DNA from: JAWUWD01 sp034112085
GTDB lineage: Bacteria; Bacteroidota; Bacteroidia; Cytophagales; Cyclobacteriaceae
NCBI GenBank assembly: GCA_034112085.1
Contig: JAWUWD010000050.1
Location: forward strand, 1 to 64,000
DNA length: 64,000 nucleotides
Direction of reading: 5' to 3'
Below the pieces are notes generated by a model, which saw only the letters and a program-made list of their open reading frames with translations, was not told the DNA's origin and searched no databases. Positions within the stretch are counted from its first letter, which is position 1; each line of letters starts with the position of its first letter. This document shows, in pieces, positions 33,995-43,398 of this stretch. A program made the position numbers and the translations under genes.

Positions 33995-35110
33995 TTAGCT
34001 TAAGTGCTTTTCAACTTCAACATATGGTAAGTTGAATACATCGGCTACCGCTTCATATACTACATCACCTTTAATGATGTTCAGACCTAACTTCAATTCT
34101 TTACTATCCTTACAAGCTTTCTTCCATCCTTTATTGGCCAATGCTATTGCATAAGGCAAAGTGGCATTAGTCAATGCAAGTGTAGAAGTATAAGGCACAG
34201 CACCAGGCATATTGGCTACACAGTAGTGAACAATGTCATCGATGATAAACGTAGGATCTTCATGAGTAGTAGGTTTACAGGTCTCAATACATCCACCTTG
34301 ATCTACTGCTACATCCACAAGGACAGTTCCAGATTGCATTTCTTTCAGCATATCTCTGGTAATCAAGTTAGGAGCTTTAGCCCCTGGGATCAAAACCGCT
34401 CCGATGATCAAATCATGCGTGGCAATCAGCTCGCGGATGTTATACTCGCTAGACATGTATGTGTTCACGTTTGCTGGCATCACGTCATCAAGATATCTTA
34501 GTCTTGGCAGGCTAAGGTCCATGATCGTCACGTCTGCACCCATTCCTGCCGCCATCTTCGCAGCATTCGTGCCAACCACACCGCCACCAAGTATTAATAC
34601 TTTGGCAGGTCTTACACCCGGTACACCGCCTAGTAATATTCCACGCCCCTTCATTGGTTTTTCAAGGTATTTAGCACCTTCTTGAATAGACATCCTTCCA
34701 GCTACTTCTGACATAGGTACTAGTAATGGCAAACTGCGATCAGACTGCTCTACAGTCTCGTATGCAAGACATACTGACTTGTTTTCAATCATTGCTTTTG
34801 TCAATGGCTCGTAAGACGCAAAGTGAAAATAAGTAAACACTAGTTGATCTTCTTTGATAAGATTGTATTCAGGTTCTATAGGCTCCTTCACTTTCATGAT
34901 CATCTCAGCAATTTCGTATGTAGCTTCGATAGTAGGGAGCATTTTGACTCCGACCGATTCGTATTCGCTGTCTGTGAATCCACTTCCTTCACCGGCAGTA
35001 GTTTGCACATAAACGTCATGTCCTCTTTTGACAAGTTCCTTGGCGCCAGCAGGCGTTAAGGCAACTCTGTTTTCGTTGTTTTTTATCTCTTTGGGTACAC
35101 CAATGATCAT
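33995..35110 (-). CDS. ald: alanine dehydrogenase
   Basis: NAD-dependent oxidative deamination of L-alanine to pyruvate. N-terminal IGVPKEIKNNENRVALTPAGAKELVKRGH is the family signature; a Rossmann domain (KVLILGGGVVGTNAAKMAAGMGADVTIMD) sits in the middle and the C-terminal region has DQGGCIETCKPTTHEDP and NMPGAVPYTSTLALTNATLPY. 371 aa, usual length. Transcribed alone towards the bidirectional terminator at 33948-33973. Confidence 0.96.
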   Translation of the reverse strand: MIIGVPKEIKNNENRVALTPAGAKELVKRGHDVYVQTTAGEGSGFTDSEYESVGVKMLPTIEATYEIAEMIMKVKEPIEPEYNLIKEDQLVFTYFHFASYEPLTKAMIENKSVCLAYETVEQSDRSLPLLVPMSEVAGRMSIQEGAKYLEKPMKGRGILLGGVPGVRPAKVLILGGGVVGTNAAKMAAGMGADVTIMDLSLPRLRYLDDVMPANVNTYMSSEYNIRELIATHDLIIGAVLIPGAKAPNLITRDMLKEMQSGTVLVDVAVDQGGCIETCKPTTHEDPTFIIDDIVHYCVANMPGAVPYTSTLALTNATLPYAIALANKGWKKACKDSKELKLGLNIIKGDVVYEAVADVFNLPYVEVEKHLS

Positions 35111-35342
35111 AGCATATATATTTTAAAGATGTCAAAATTTTTTAGTAGACAAATATAATAACTACTACTAATATTCGAACCTATCACAAAATAGTTTTTA
35201 AGCTGTATTTGGATGTTATTTTTTCAAAATATAACATGGGAAATAAAGGTTAACTCCAATTAAAATATTGAAATGTAAAGATTAATATATTGTATAATTT
35301 ATTATTACAAAATTAACTTCTATGTCTATCAATTTGATAGGT

Positions 35343-35373
35343 TTTGATAAGTGGCCAGTTTTGACTACTTTTG
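35343..35373 (+). promoter_or_regulatory. promoter TTTG-N19-TACTTTTG for the 2-oxoacid dehydrogenase gene
   Basis: TTTG at 35343-35346 and TACTTTTG at 35366-35373, with exact 19-nt spacing, matching the Bacteroidota consensus. It lies inside the apparent N-terminal extension of the ORF beginning at 35322, which shows that the real start is downstream (35418). Confidence 0.78.
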
Positions 35374-35417
35374 CGCTCCGAATTGGAAGAGATTATCATT
35401 ACCAAAAGACTAAGTTT

Positions 35418-37829
35418 ATGGCAGTAAAGGCAAAGAAATCCAACAAAGTATCCAGTATAAAGGCCAAAGATATTCTTAAGGACTATCAACTAGCTTGCGA
35501 GAGCAGAGAAGCAAGTTTACTTGGCCGTAAAGAGGTCTTCATGGGTAAGGCTAAGTTTGGGATATTTGGTGATGGAAAAGAATTGCCTCAGTTAGCCATG
35601 GCGAAAGCCTTCCAAAATGGTGATTTTAGATCAGGATATTATCGTGATCAGACATTCATGTTAGCCATAGAGCAATTGACGATTCAGCAATACTTTGCGC
35701 AGTTGTATGCGCATACTGATGTGGAGCAAGAACCTGCTTCAGCTGGTCGATTGATGAATGGGCATTTTGCAACCAGAATGGTTGATGATAATGGTCAGTT
35801 AAAGGATTTGGTAAATCATAAAAACAGTACGGCAGATATTTCGCCTACAGCTGGACAGATGCCTAGGTTGTTGGGATTGGCTTATGCGTCTAAGTTGTTT
35901 AGAGGTAATAAAGAGTTGCACCAATTTGATGGTTTGTCAATTAATGGCAACGAAGTTGCATTCGGGACTATAGGAAATGCCTCTACCTCTGAAGGTATGT
36001 TCTATGAAACAGTCAACGCTGGTGGTGTCTTACAAGTGCCAATGATTATTTCTATATGGGATGATGAGTATGGTATCTCGGTGCCCAAAGAGTTTCATAC
36101 AACCAAAGGAAGTATTTCCAAGGTTCTTTCTGGTTTTCAAAGAACCAAAAAAGAGAACGGTTACGAAATTTTTGTTGTGAAAGGATGGGACTATCAAGCG
36201 TTGGTAGAAACATACCAAAAAGCTGCTAAACTGTCTAGAGAGGAACATGTCCCTGTCATTGTTCACGTGATAGAAGTCACTCAGCCACAAGGACATTCAA
36301 CTTCTGGGTCTCATGAAAGATACAAATCTCAAGAGAGATTAGCTTGGGAACTGGAATATGATTGCAATGTTCAGATGAGAAAATGGATTCTTGAAGATGG
36401 AATCAGTGATGAAGCTACACTTTTAGGAATAGAAAAAGAGGCAGTTAACACAGCCAAAGAAGCAAAAAACGCAGCATGGAAAGCATTTGTTGCTGATATA
36501 AAAATTGAAGTTACTGAGGTTGCTGATATTATTGCAGCCATTGCGAGTAGTAGCCAGCACCAATCAGAGCTTACCACAATTAAGGATGGCTTATCAAATA
36601 CGGTGAATGCCATCAGAATGGATGTGGTTCGTACAGCAAGGAAAGTTCTTAGACTAGTAAGAGCAGAAGAAGGTAACGGTAAAGAGACACTAAAAACTTG
36701 GCTGAAACGTGCAGATGTTCTCAACTGGGATCGTTATAACAATTTTCTGTACAGCGAATATGATGGCGCAGCTCTGAACGTTGAGGAGGTCAAAGCGCAA
36801 ATAAATGAAAGTGCTGAAGCTGTAGATGGTCGTGAAGTATTACAAGCATGTTTTGATGCTGCCTTGTCTAGAGATCCAAGAGTATTTGCTTTTGGTGAAG
36901 ATGTGGGTAAGATCGGAGATGTCAATCAGGCTTTTGCAGGACTTCAGGATAAGTATGGTGATCTAAAAGTGACTGATACAGGAATTCGTGAATGTACTAT
37001 TATTGGACAAGCGATAGGTGCCTCTTTGAGAGGTCTTAGACCAATCGTTGAAATACAGTATCTCGATTACTTATTGTATGCATTGCAAACTTTATCGGAT
37101 GATGTAGCCTGCTTGCAGTACAGAACAAAAGGTGGTCAGAAAGCACCATTGATTGTAAGAACTAGAGGGCATAGACTCGAGGGAGTCTGGCATTCTGGAT
37201 CTCCGATGGGTATGATCCTTCATAGCTTAAGAGGGATGTATGTGTTAGTTCCTAGGAACATGACTCAGGCTGCCGGATTCTACAATACAATGTTGAAATC
37301 TGATGACCCAGCATTGATCATCGAATGCCTCAATGGATATCGATTGAAAGAACACATTCCTGAAAACATTGGTGAATTTACCGTGCCATTGGGAGTGCCT
37401 GATGCTTTAAGATCAGGAGATGACGTCACGATCGTGACTTATGGGTCGATGTGTAGGATTGTTATGGATGCAGCCAAGATGCTTGACAAAGAAGGCATTT
37501 CATGTGAGGTTATTGATGTGCAGACATTATTGCCTTTTGATATCGATCATACGATCGTAGAATCTTTGAAAAAGACCAATCGTATTGTCTTTGCTGATGA
37601 AGATGTACCAGGCGGTGCAACAGCATTTATGATGCAAAAAGTCTTAGAAGAACAAAATGGATATAAATATTTGGATTCTAAGCCTTTGACTATTGCAGCT
37701 CAAGAGCATAGACCAGCTTATTCATCTGATGGAGATTATTTCTCCAAGCCAAGTGTTGAGGATGTTTTTGATAAGGTATATGACTTGATGGCAGAAACAA
37801 AGCCTGATCAGTATCCTGAAATTTACTAA
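35418..37829 (+). CDS. 2-oxoisovalerate-type dehydrogenase E1, fused alpha and beta subunits
   Basis: Thiamine-diphosphate E1 component of a branched-chain 2-oxoacid dehydrogenase complex, with alpha and beta subunits in one chain (803 aa). Alpha part at about residues 30-390 (ADISPTAGQMPRLLG; thiamine-binding region GTIGNASTSEG...IISIWDDEYGISVP; QPQGHSTSGSHERYKS phosphorylation-loop-like segment). Beta part at about 465-803 (FAFGEDVGKIGDVNQAF, DTGIRECTIIGQAIGASL, RTRGHRLEGVWHSGSPMG, VVIDVQTLLPFD-like VIDVQTLLPF, FADEDVPGG). The frame extends upstream to 35322, but that stretch contains the promoter, so the Met at 35418 is chosen. E2 and E3 are not nearby. Confidence 0.9.
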   Translation: MAVKAKKSNKVSSIKAKDILKDYQLACESREASLLGRKEVFMGKAKFGIFGDGKELPQLAMAKAFQNGDFRSGYYRDQTFMLAIEQLTIQQYFAQLYAHTDVEQEPASAGRLMNGHFATRMVDDNGQLKDLVNHKNSTADISPTAGQMPRLLGLAYASKLFRGNKELHQFDGLSINGNEVAFGTIGNASTSEGMFYETVNAGGVLQVPMIISIWDDEYGISVPKEFHTTKGSISKVLSGFQRTKKENGYEIFVVKGWDYQALVETYQKAAKLSREEHVPVIVHVIEVTQPQGHSTSGSHERYKSQERLAWELEYDCNVQMRKWILEDGISDEATLLGIEKEAVNTAKEAKNAAWKAFVADIKIEVTEVADIIAAIASSSQHQSELTTIKDGLSNTVNAIRMDVVRTARKVLRLVRAEEGNGKETLKTWLKRADVLNWDRYNNFLYSEYDGAALNVEEVKAQINESAEAVDGREVLQACFDAALSRDPRVFAFGEDVGKIGDVNQAFAGLQDKYGDLKVTDTGIRECTIIGQAIGASLRGLRPIVEIQYLDYLLYALQTLSDDVACLQYRTKGGQKAPLIVRTRGHRLEGVWHSGSPMGMILHSLRGMYVLVPRNMTQAAGFYNTMLKSDDPALIIECLNGYRLKEHIPENIGEFTVPLGVPDALRSGDDVTIVTYGSMCRIVMDAAKMLDKEGISCEVIDVQTLLPFDIDHTIVESLKKTNRIVFADEDVPGGATAFMMQKVLEEQNGYKYLDSKPLTIAAQEHRPAYSSDGDYFSKPSVEDVFDKVYDLMAETKPDQYPEIY

Positions 37830-37846
37830 TTCAATAGATAAAGACG

Positions 37847-38623
37847 CTAGTTGGTTTGAATGCCAGCTAGTGTGAATCCTTGTTGGGTCGAGCTGTCACC
37901 TTTTTTGCCAGTGATAATCACTGTATTACTTCTTTGTAATTTTCTGTCTTGAATAGATATTTCGAGTTTGATCTCTCGATCTGCAAATAAGTCTACTAGA
38001 CCAGTAGATACGAATCCATATCGCAAGACACCTTCGATTGGTGCACTGCTGTCAGTGGTATTCTTAAGAACTGGGAATCTTCCATCGATAGGAGAGCCAC
38101 AAGCTGGTAATTCATCACTGCTTATCCAATCAAATTCTTCAAATGGTGTTTCTTGACTTGAGCCTATAGCTCTGAACATAAACTTCACGAAAATGTTAAA
38201 ATTATCTTCATTTGGAATATAAAGAAGCGTATCCATTACTCCATTGGTGAATTCTGCTTCTACCCAATTCACACAACTATATGGCCTTATAAATGGAGGG
38301 GCAACATCGAAGCCCGGAACGCCACTGAGCGGTGTTCCAATATCTTTGACAGATACAAAATTCTGATCGGCAAACTGGACAAAACTCCCCGGTGCATATC
38401 GCGGATCATTATCAAAGCTTTGGTCTAAACCTAAATCACCATCTCCATCTTCATAATGGATAGATATAATCAGTGAATCAAAAATGCTGGCCCCTTGCTT
38501 AAACTCAACATTTTCGAAGTCGATACTTGGCGTATCTGGAAAATTTGGAGCCTCAAAACAGCCCGTTATTACTGAGAATAGAGCAAGTACCAGTATGCTT
38601 GTTGTATGTTTTTTTAGATTCAT
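37847..38623 (-). CDS. hypothetical lipoprotein
   Basis: Not recognised. 258 aa with a lipoprotein signal (MNLKKHTTSILVLALFSVITGCFE; lipobox ITGC). A DGDGDLGLD motif early in the mature part resembles calcium-binding acidic loops (HYEDGDGDLGLDQSFDND). The rest is beta-rich with no named domain visible. Convergent with the 2-oxoacid dehydrogenase gene (17 nt between stops). Probably an outer-membrane or periplasmic lipoprotein. Confidence 0.75.
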   Translation of the reverse strand: MNLKKHTTSILVLALFSVITGCFEAPNFPDTPSIDFENVEFKQGASIFDSLIISIHYEDGDGDLGLDQSFDNDPRYAPGSFVQFADQNFVSVKDIGTPLSGVPGFDVAPPFIRPYSCVNWVEAEFTNGVMDTLLYIPNEDNFNIFVKFMFRAIGSSQETPFEEFDWISSDELPACGSPIDGRFPVLKNTTDSSAPIEGVLRYGFVSTGLVDLFADREIKLEISIQDRKLQRSNTVIITGKKGDSSTQQGFTLAGIQTN

Positions 38624-38731
38624 AATGCTTCCAGTAAATCTACTGATTTTTATTAATTCACATCAAAAATTATGCAAATAGCTAGTTATCGGATAATTTC
38701 GTGCATCTAGTAGAATACATCTATATAACGA

Positions 38732-39724
38732 ATGGAGTTTTTGAAAAGTTTTGAAGATCGGCTTAATAATTCATCTGAAGAAGAATTTAACGAATTGGCG
38801 TTAGCACTTTTCACCTATCAAGCTGGTCATAATTTACTGTATAAGCAATATATTCAGACACTTGGCGTGTCGATTGATGATATTACTAATATTAGCCAGA
38901 TTCCATTCCTTCCTATTTCTTTTTTTAAAAGTCACCAAATAAAAACTGCTAGTTGGGAAAGTGAGCATGTTTTTGAAAGTAGTGGGACTACTGGAATGGA
39001 GACCAGTAAACATCAAGTGAATAATTTGGAAGACTATCTGAAAAATGCTTCCGGAATTTTTCAAAACTGCTATGGAGATATAACTGACTTTCATTTTTTA
39101 GCACTTCTACCATCTTATTTAGAGCGCAACAATTCTTCTTTAGTCTTTATGATGGATCACTTTATCAAAGTAAGTGATTCTGAATACTCAGGCTTCTATT
39201 TGGATGAGATTAAGCAATTGATAGGCGTGCTGGAAGCATTAAGTAATGATAAAAGTAAGAAGACAGTGCTGGTAGGGGTGACGTTCGCTTTACTTGATAT
39301 GGTTGAGAAGTTTGATTTAGACTTTCCAGAGTTAATCGTCATGGAAACAGGAGGGATGAAGGGCAGAAGGAAAGAAATGATACGAGAAGAGGTACACGCT
39401 TTATTGAAGAAGGGTTTTGGAACTAATAATATTCATTCAGAATACGGGATGACGGAATTGCTATCACAGGCCTATTCCAAATCATCAGGTGTTTTTCATG
39501 AAAATGAAAAGATGAAGATTATCGTAAGAGATATCAATGACCCGTTGACTATGTTGGATCAAGGTATGACCGGAGGTCTTAATATTATTGACCTGGCTAA
39601 TATTCATACCTGTGGGTTCATTGAGACACAAGATATGGGTAGAAAGTTGTCTCCAACCACTTTTGAAGTGCTTGGTAGGTTTGATAATTCTGACGTAAGA
39701 GGTTGTAGCTTAATGACTGTATAG
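38732..39724 (+). CDS. LuxE/PaaK-family acyl-protein synthetase-like protein
   Basis: 330-aa member of the LuxE-like branch of adenylate-forming enzymes. Motifs: FESSGTTGMETSKHQV (P-loop-like ATP-binding), MMDHFIKVSDSEYSGFY, VMETGGMKGRR and HSEYGMTELLSQAYS. LuxE activates fatty acids with ATP for transfer; no luxC, luxD or luciferase genes are in the neighbourhood. Similar orphan genes occur in many Bacteroidota, sometimes tied to surface polysaccharide or lipid modification. Substrate unknown. Confidence 0.85.
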   Translation: MEFLKSFEDRLNNSSEEEFNELALALFTYQAGHNLLYKQYIQTLGVSIDDITNISQIPFLPISFFKSHQIKTASWESEHVFESSGTTGMETSKHQVNNLEDYLKNASGIFQNCYGDITDFHFLALLPSYLERNNSSLVFMMDHFIKVSDSEYSGFYLDEIKQLIGVLEALSNDKSKKTVLVGVTFALLDMVEKFDLDFPELIVMETGGMKGRRKEMIREEVHALLKKGFGTNNIHSEYGMTELLSQAYSKSSGVFHENEKMKIIVRDINDPLTMLDQGMTGGLNIIDLANIHTCGFIETQDMGRKLSPTTFEVLGRFDNSDVRGCSLMTV

Positions 39725-39886
39725 AACTATATTTTATGAAAGTCATTCCATGCATCGTTTTTAGATAGGTCTCGTGAGTGGCGGTATTGTAATCTCATAG
39801 ATAAAGAAATGCGATACACCTAGATCATTAAGAAAGTGAGATTCCTGACTGACACCACAACATCAATGATTAGATGAAAAAAATTG
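39725..39886. other. intergenic region without recognised features
   Basis: 162 nt between convergent genes; nothing recognised. Confidence 0.4.
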
Positions 39887-40168
39887 TTACTCCTTCCTAC
39901 TAAAAGTAGCATCAAAAGCATTCTTTAATTCTTCTCCTGCTTTCTTCAGACCTGACTCAACATCTTCCCATTGGCCTTTATGATTATCTTTGAAATCTGT
40001 GAAGCCCTTTTTGAGTGTCTCTCCATTACGTTTCAATTCATCAATATTCTCTGAGTACTCTTCCTTGGCCTGTTCCTTAGTCTCATTTAACTCCTGAATA
40101 AGTGCATCTATCTTTTTGCCCAATTTCTTAAACGTTTTCTCTGCTGATCCTTCTGGTTTTCTGCCCAT
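39887..40168 (-). CDS. small charged coiled-coil protein
   Basis: Not recognised as a named family. 93 aa, almost entirely Lys/Glu/Asp-rich amphipathic helix (heptads through KKLGKKIDALIQELNETKEQAKEEY and LKKAGEELKNAFDATF), with no membrane segment or signal peptide. It resembles small stress-associated helical proteins by composition only. Monocistronic, divergent from the 40245 gene with 76 nt between. Confidence 0.65.
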   Translation of the reverse strand: MGRKPEGSAEKTFKKLGKKIDALIQELNETKEQAKEEYSENIDELKRNGETLKKGFTDFKDNHKGQWEDVESGLKKAGEELKNAFDATFSRKE

Positions 40169-40244
40169 TGTGTAGATTTTATATCTGATTTAATTACTCT
40201 ATATTCATACGTGCAAGTGTCATAAATGTTAACATTATCGAAAT

Positions 40245-40934
40245 ATGAGCCATTCTCAAGACCCTATTAAAAACATCGTCCAACATATCAAGGATAAGTC
40301 AGTAGTGAAACAAAAGACTTATAAACACTTACTTAATTCCTTTGAAAATTTGAAACAGCAGGCAACTCAGATTGTAGCCGAGATCAATAGCCAAATAATA
40401 GATGTAGATAAAGAAGTGACTGTTGTTTTAGAGGAGGTTTCGAATCATGAGTTCCAAGTGAAGGTAGCTGGAGATATGCTAGTGTTTGTATTACATACTA
40501 ATATAGTTACTTTCTCAGGCGAACATGAGATTGTCAAGAGTGATTATATTTCGGAAGACTCTAATAGGAAATACTTCGGGCAAATAATGATTTATAATTT
40601 CATGGCAGACAGTATCAAGTATTCTAGACTCAATGATTCTGGTTATTTGGTTGCTAGATTATTGATCAACTTTGAAAATCGCTTTTTAGTGGAAGGCGAA
40701 GGACAGCTGAATTTTCTTTATCAAAAAGTGTCTGATCAGCCTATTTCGGATATAGACTTGGATGTGATTATCAAACTGTCTATTACCGAAGCTGCTCAGA
40801 GTGATTTGGTGACGCCTCCGTTTCAGAAAATAAAGCATGTATCACTCAATCAAAAGATGCAGAAAAGTAGTGAGATGGGTGCGGGGGAGAAGATAGGTTT
40901 CAAAATGTCTTATCAAAGTCAAGCCTCGTCTTAG
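40245..40934 (+). CDS. hypothetical cytosolic protein
   Basis: Not recognised. 229 aa, no signal peptide or membrane helix. An N-terminal helix (KNIVQHIKDKSVVKQKTYKHLLNSFENLKQQATQIVAEIN) is followed by a beta-rich part (FQVKVAGDMLVFVLHTNIVTFSGEHEI; GYLVARLLINFENRFLVEGEGQLNFLY) and a polar Lys/Gln/Ser tail. Composition is typical of a real soluble protein, and both the ATG and codon use match the neighbours. No function can be suggested. Confidence 0.7.
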   Translation: MSHSQDPIKNIVQHIKDKSVVKQKTYKHLLNSFENLKQQATQIVAEINSQIIDVDKEVTVVLEEVSNHEFQVKVAGDMLVFVLHTNIVTFSGEHEIVKSDYISEDSNRKYFGQIMIYNFMADSIKYSRLNDSGYLVARLLINFENRFLVEGEGQLNFLYQKVSDQPISDIDLDVIIKLSITEAAQSDLVTPPFQKIKHVSLNQKMQKSSEMGAGEKIGFKMSYQSQASS

Positions 40935-41038
40935 TGCCATTGGTCGTGAATATTCTCACATAAAAATTATGATAATATAAACATTAAAAAAAGAGTCTAA
41001 AATCTTGAATAACTAGGTGACCATTTTTATTAAATTTC

Positions 41039-41046
41039 TATATTTG
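41039..41046 (+). promoter_or_regulatory. -7 element TATATTTG before the small lipoprotein/cmk
   Basis: TAnnTTTG match ending 6 nt before the ATG at 41053. Transcription would begin at or near that ATG, so the small lipoprotein message could be leaderless. No TTG at ideal spacing was found. Confidence 0.4.
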
Positions 41047-41052
41047 TGTTAT

Positions 41053-41193
41053 ATGAATAGTGTTTTTAGAAAGCGTTTATTTTTGTTTTTGATCGTGGGG
41101 CTATTGTTAGGTGGGTGTGGCTCATCTAAGAGAAAGCCGCATGGGAAACTCAAACCTGGGAAACCTATTCCTTGTCCTTTAAAAGATTGTTAA
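41053..41193 (+). CDS. very small lipoprotein upstream of cmk
   Basis: 46-aa ORF. A basic N-terminus (MNSVFRKR) leads into a hydrophobic stretch and lipobox (LFLFLIVGLLLGGCGSS), then a short Lys/Pro-rich tail ending PCPLKDC. The lipobox is textbook, so the ORF is probably translated and lipidated. It is preceded by a TATATTTG promoter element and followed 16 nt later by cmk. The mature peptide would be only about 26 residues with a second and third Cys near the end. Function unknown. Confidence 0.68.
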   Translation: MNSVFRKRLFLFLIVGLLLGGCGSSKRKPHGKLKPGKPIPCPLKDC

Positions 41194-41209
41194 CGACCTA
41201 AATATACCT

Positions 41210-41917
41210 ATGGGGAAAATTACAATTGCCATTGATGGATATTCTGCTTGCGGAAAAAGTACAACCGCTAAAGTTGTTGCTAAGGAATTAGGCTATACGT
41301 ATATAGATTCTGGAGCCATGTATAGAGCAGTGACGCTCTATTTCATGCAAAATCACGTCAAACTCACGAATCCGAAAGAAGTTGAAGGAGCGCTCGACCA
41401 GGTTTCTATTTCATTCAGAATTAATGATGAAAGCGATATTTGTGATACTTATTTGAATGGGCTTAATGTCGAGAATGATATTCGGCAGATGAAAGTGTCA
41501 GAGCGAGTTAGTGAAGTAAGTGCTATTGCAGCAGTTAGAGAAGCAATGGTCTCACAACAGCGTAAACTTGGCAAACAGCGAGGAGTGGTGATGGATGGTA
41601 GAGATATTGGTACAGTAGTGTTTCCAGATGCTCAACTAAAGGTGTTTATGGTTGCCGAGTTTTATATTCGTGGCGAGAGAAGACAGCGAGAATTGCTAGA
41701 GAGAGGTGAGATGATAGATCTCGAAAAAGTAACAGAAAATTTAAAGAAAAGAGATCATCTAGATAGTACAAGAGAAGAAAGCCCATTACGAAAAGCAGAT
41801 GATGCGATTATAGTAGATACAACCAATTTGATCTTTGAAGAGCAAGTAGAAGAAGTGCTCAATTTGGCTACTGCAAGAATAGCGCAATCTCTGTATCAAA
41901 TGGAACATAAAGGATAG
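41210..41917 (+). CDS. cmk: cytidylate kinase
   Basis: Phosphorylates CMP and dCMP. P-loop ITIAIDGYSACGKSTTAKVVAKELGYTYIDSGAMYRAV at the N-terminus; the CMP-binding and lid segments VVMDGRDIGTVVFPDAQLKVFMVA and RDHLDSTREESPLRKADDAIIVDTT are complete. 235 aa, usual length. Start ATG at 41210, 16 nt after a small lipoprotein ORF. Confidence 0.96.
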   Translation: MGKITIAIDGYSACGKSTTAKVVAKELGYTYIDSGAMYRAVTLYFMQNHVKLTNPKEVEGALDQVSISFRINDESDICDTYLNGLNVENDIRQMKVSERVSEVSAIAAVREAMVSQQRKLGKQRGVVMDGRDIGTVVFPDAQLKVFMVAEFYIRGERRQRELLERGEMIDLEKVTENLKKRDHLDSTREESPLRKADDAIIVDTTNLIFEEQVEEVLNLATARIAQSLYQMEHKG

Positions 41918-41985
41918 GGTAATTTGGCCTTTGAAAAAGTTAATTAATTAAAATAAGATAGGGTTAATATTGAGTGAAAAATTGT

Positions 41986-41993
41986 TATTTTTG
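41986..41993 (+). promoter_or_regulatory. -7 element TATTTTTG upstream of nqrA
   Basis: TAnnTTTG match 39 nt before the nqrA ATG. The closest TTG (41970-41972) is only 13 nt upstream, so the -33 element is uncertain. Confidence 0.4.
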
Positions 41994-42032
41994 CCTCGTT
42001 TTAACGCAGTTTGATATTATCTAAAACAACAG

Positions 42033-43391
42033 ATGTCTAAAAATATAAAACTAAAAAAAGGGTTTGATATCAATCTTAACGGCCAAGCTGATAAGAAGCT
42101 AGCTGAAGGTTCTCAGCCTGATACATTTGCGCTCAAACCTTCTGACTTTCCTGGTATGCAAATGCCTAAATTACTGATCAAAGAAGGTGATGATGTGAAG
42201 GCAGGATCACCAATTTTCTATGATAAGAAAAATGAGCAAGTGTTATTTACTGCTCCAGTGAGTGGTGAAATAGCAGAGGTTAGAAGAGGAGCAAAGAGAA
42301 AAATTCTTGAAATAAAAATACTGGCGGATAAGGAAGTCTCTTATGAGTCATTTGATCAGTATACTATTTCTGATATTACTAATCTCACAAAAGAGCAAGT
42401 GCAAGAGCAAATGCTGAAAAGTGGAGTTTGGCCTCAAATCACGCAACGACCTTTTGGGGTGATAGCGGATCACAATGAGTCCCCAAAGGCTATCTTTATA
42501 TCAGCATTTGATTCCCACCCATTGGCTCCTGATTATGATTTCATCTACAAAGGAAATGAAAAAGAGTTTCAAGCTGGATTAGATGTGTTGAAGAAATTCA
42601 CTTCTGGTACTGTTCATTTGAATACTAATGCAAGTGGTGAAGTATCGTCATTATTCACTAGTGCAAAAAATGTGCAACTGAATAAAGTGTCTGGGCCACA
42701 TCCAGCTGGTAATGTTGGTGTGCAGATTCATCACATTGACCCGATCAATAAGGGTGATATTGCTTGGACAGTAACGCCATATGGAGTAATTCAGATTGGT
42801 AAACTATTCCTAGAAGGTAAATATGATGCCAGTACAACTATAGCAGTAGCGGGGTCTGAGGTCAAAAAACCTCAATACTATAGGACTTACATGGGAGCAT
42901 GTATCAATAAGTTTGTTGAAGGAAATCTTAACAGTGAAAATGTGAGATTTATTTCAGGCAATGTGTTGACTGGAAATAAGATAGAGAAGGAAGGGTACTT
43001 AGGTTATTTTCACAACCAGCTTACAGTGATTCCAGAAGGAGACTACTATGAGATGTTTGGTTGGATCAAACCAACTACCAATAAATTGAGTTTTCAGAGA
43101 GCTTTTGGATTGTTAGCAAATACCAAAAAGAAATTCACTGTAGACACCAATGAGCATGGTGAACCAAGAGCATTTGTACAAACAGGCATTTTTGAAAAAG
43201 TAATGCCAATGGATATTTTACCAACTTATCTTCTGAAAGCGATTCTCGCTGAAGATTTTGATGAGATGGAAGCTTTGGGAATATATGAAATAATCGAGGA
43301 AGACCTTGCTCTATGTGAATACATAGATGTTTCTAAGCACAATGTTCAGCAAATTGTAAGAGAAGGATTGAGTTTAATTCAATATAGTTAA
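42033..43391 (+). CDS. nqrA: Na+-translocating NADH:quinone reductase subunit A
   Basis: Peripheral cytoplasmic subunit of the sodium-pumping Na+-NQR, which couples NADH oxidation by ubiquinone or menaquinone to sodium export. N-terminal KLKKGFDINLNGQADKKL and biotinyl-like segment FPGMQMPKLLIKEGDDVKAGSPIFYDKKNE are family features, as are FDSHPLAPDYDF, KVSGPHPAGNVGVQIHHIDPI and the C-terminal region. 452 aa. First gene of nqrABCDE; nqrB follows 7 nt downstream. Confidence 0.95.
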   Translation: MSKNIKLKKGFDINLNGQADKKLAEGSQPDTFALKPSDFPGMQMPKLLIKEGDDVKAGSPIFYDKKNEQVLFTAPVSGEIAEVRRGAKRKILEIKILADKEVSYESFDQYTISDITNLTKEQVQEQMLKSGVWPQITQRPFGVIADHNESPKAIFISAFDSHPLAPDYDFIYKGNEKEFQAGLDVLKKFTSGTVHLNTNASGEVSSLFTSAKNVQLNKVSGPHPAGNVGVQIHHIDPINKGDIAWTVTPYGVIQIGKLFLEGKYDASTTIAVAGSEVKKPQYYRTYMGACINKFVEGNLNSENVRFISGNVLTGNKIEKEGYLGYFHNQLTVIPEGDYYEMFGWIKPTTNKLSFQRAFGLLANTKKKFTVDTNEHGEPRAFVQTGIFEKVMPMDILPTYLLKAILAEDFDEMEALGIYEIIEEDLALCEYIDVSKHNVQQIVREGLSLIQYS

Positions 43392-43398
43392 TGTATTT

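Noticed and set aside
35322..35417. N-terminal extension of the 2-oxoacid dehydrogenase
   Set aside because: Contains a consensus promoter; the extension is not part of the E1 fold.
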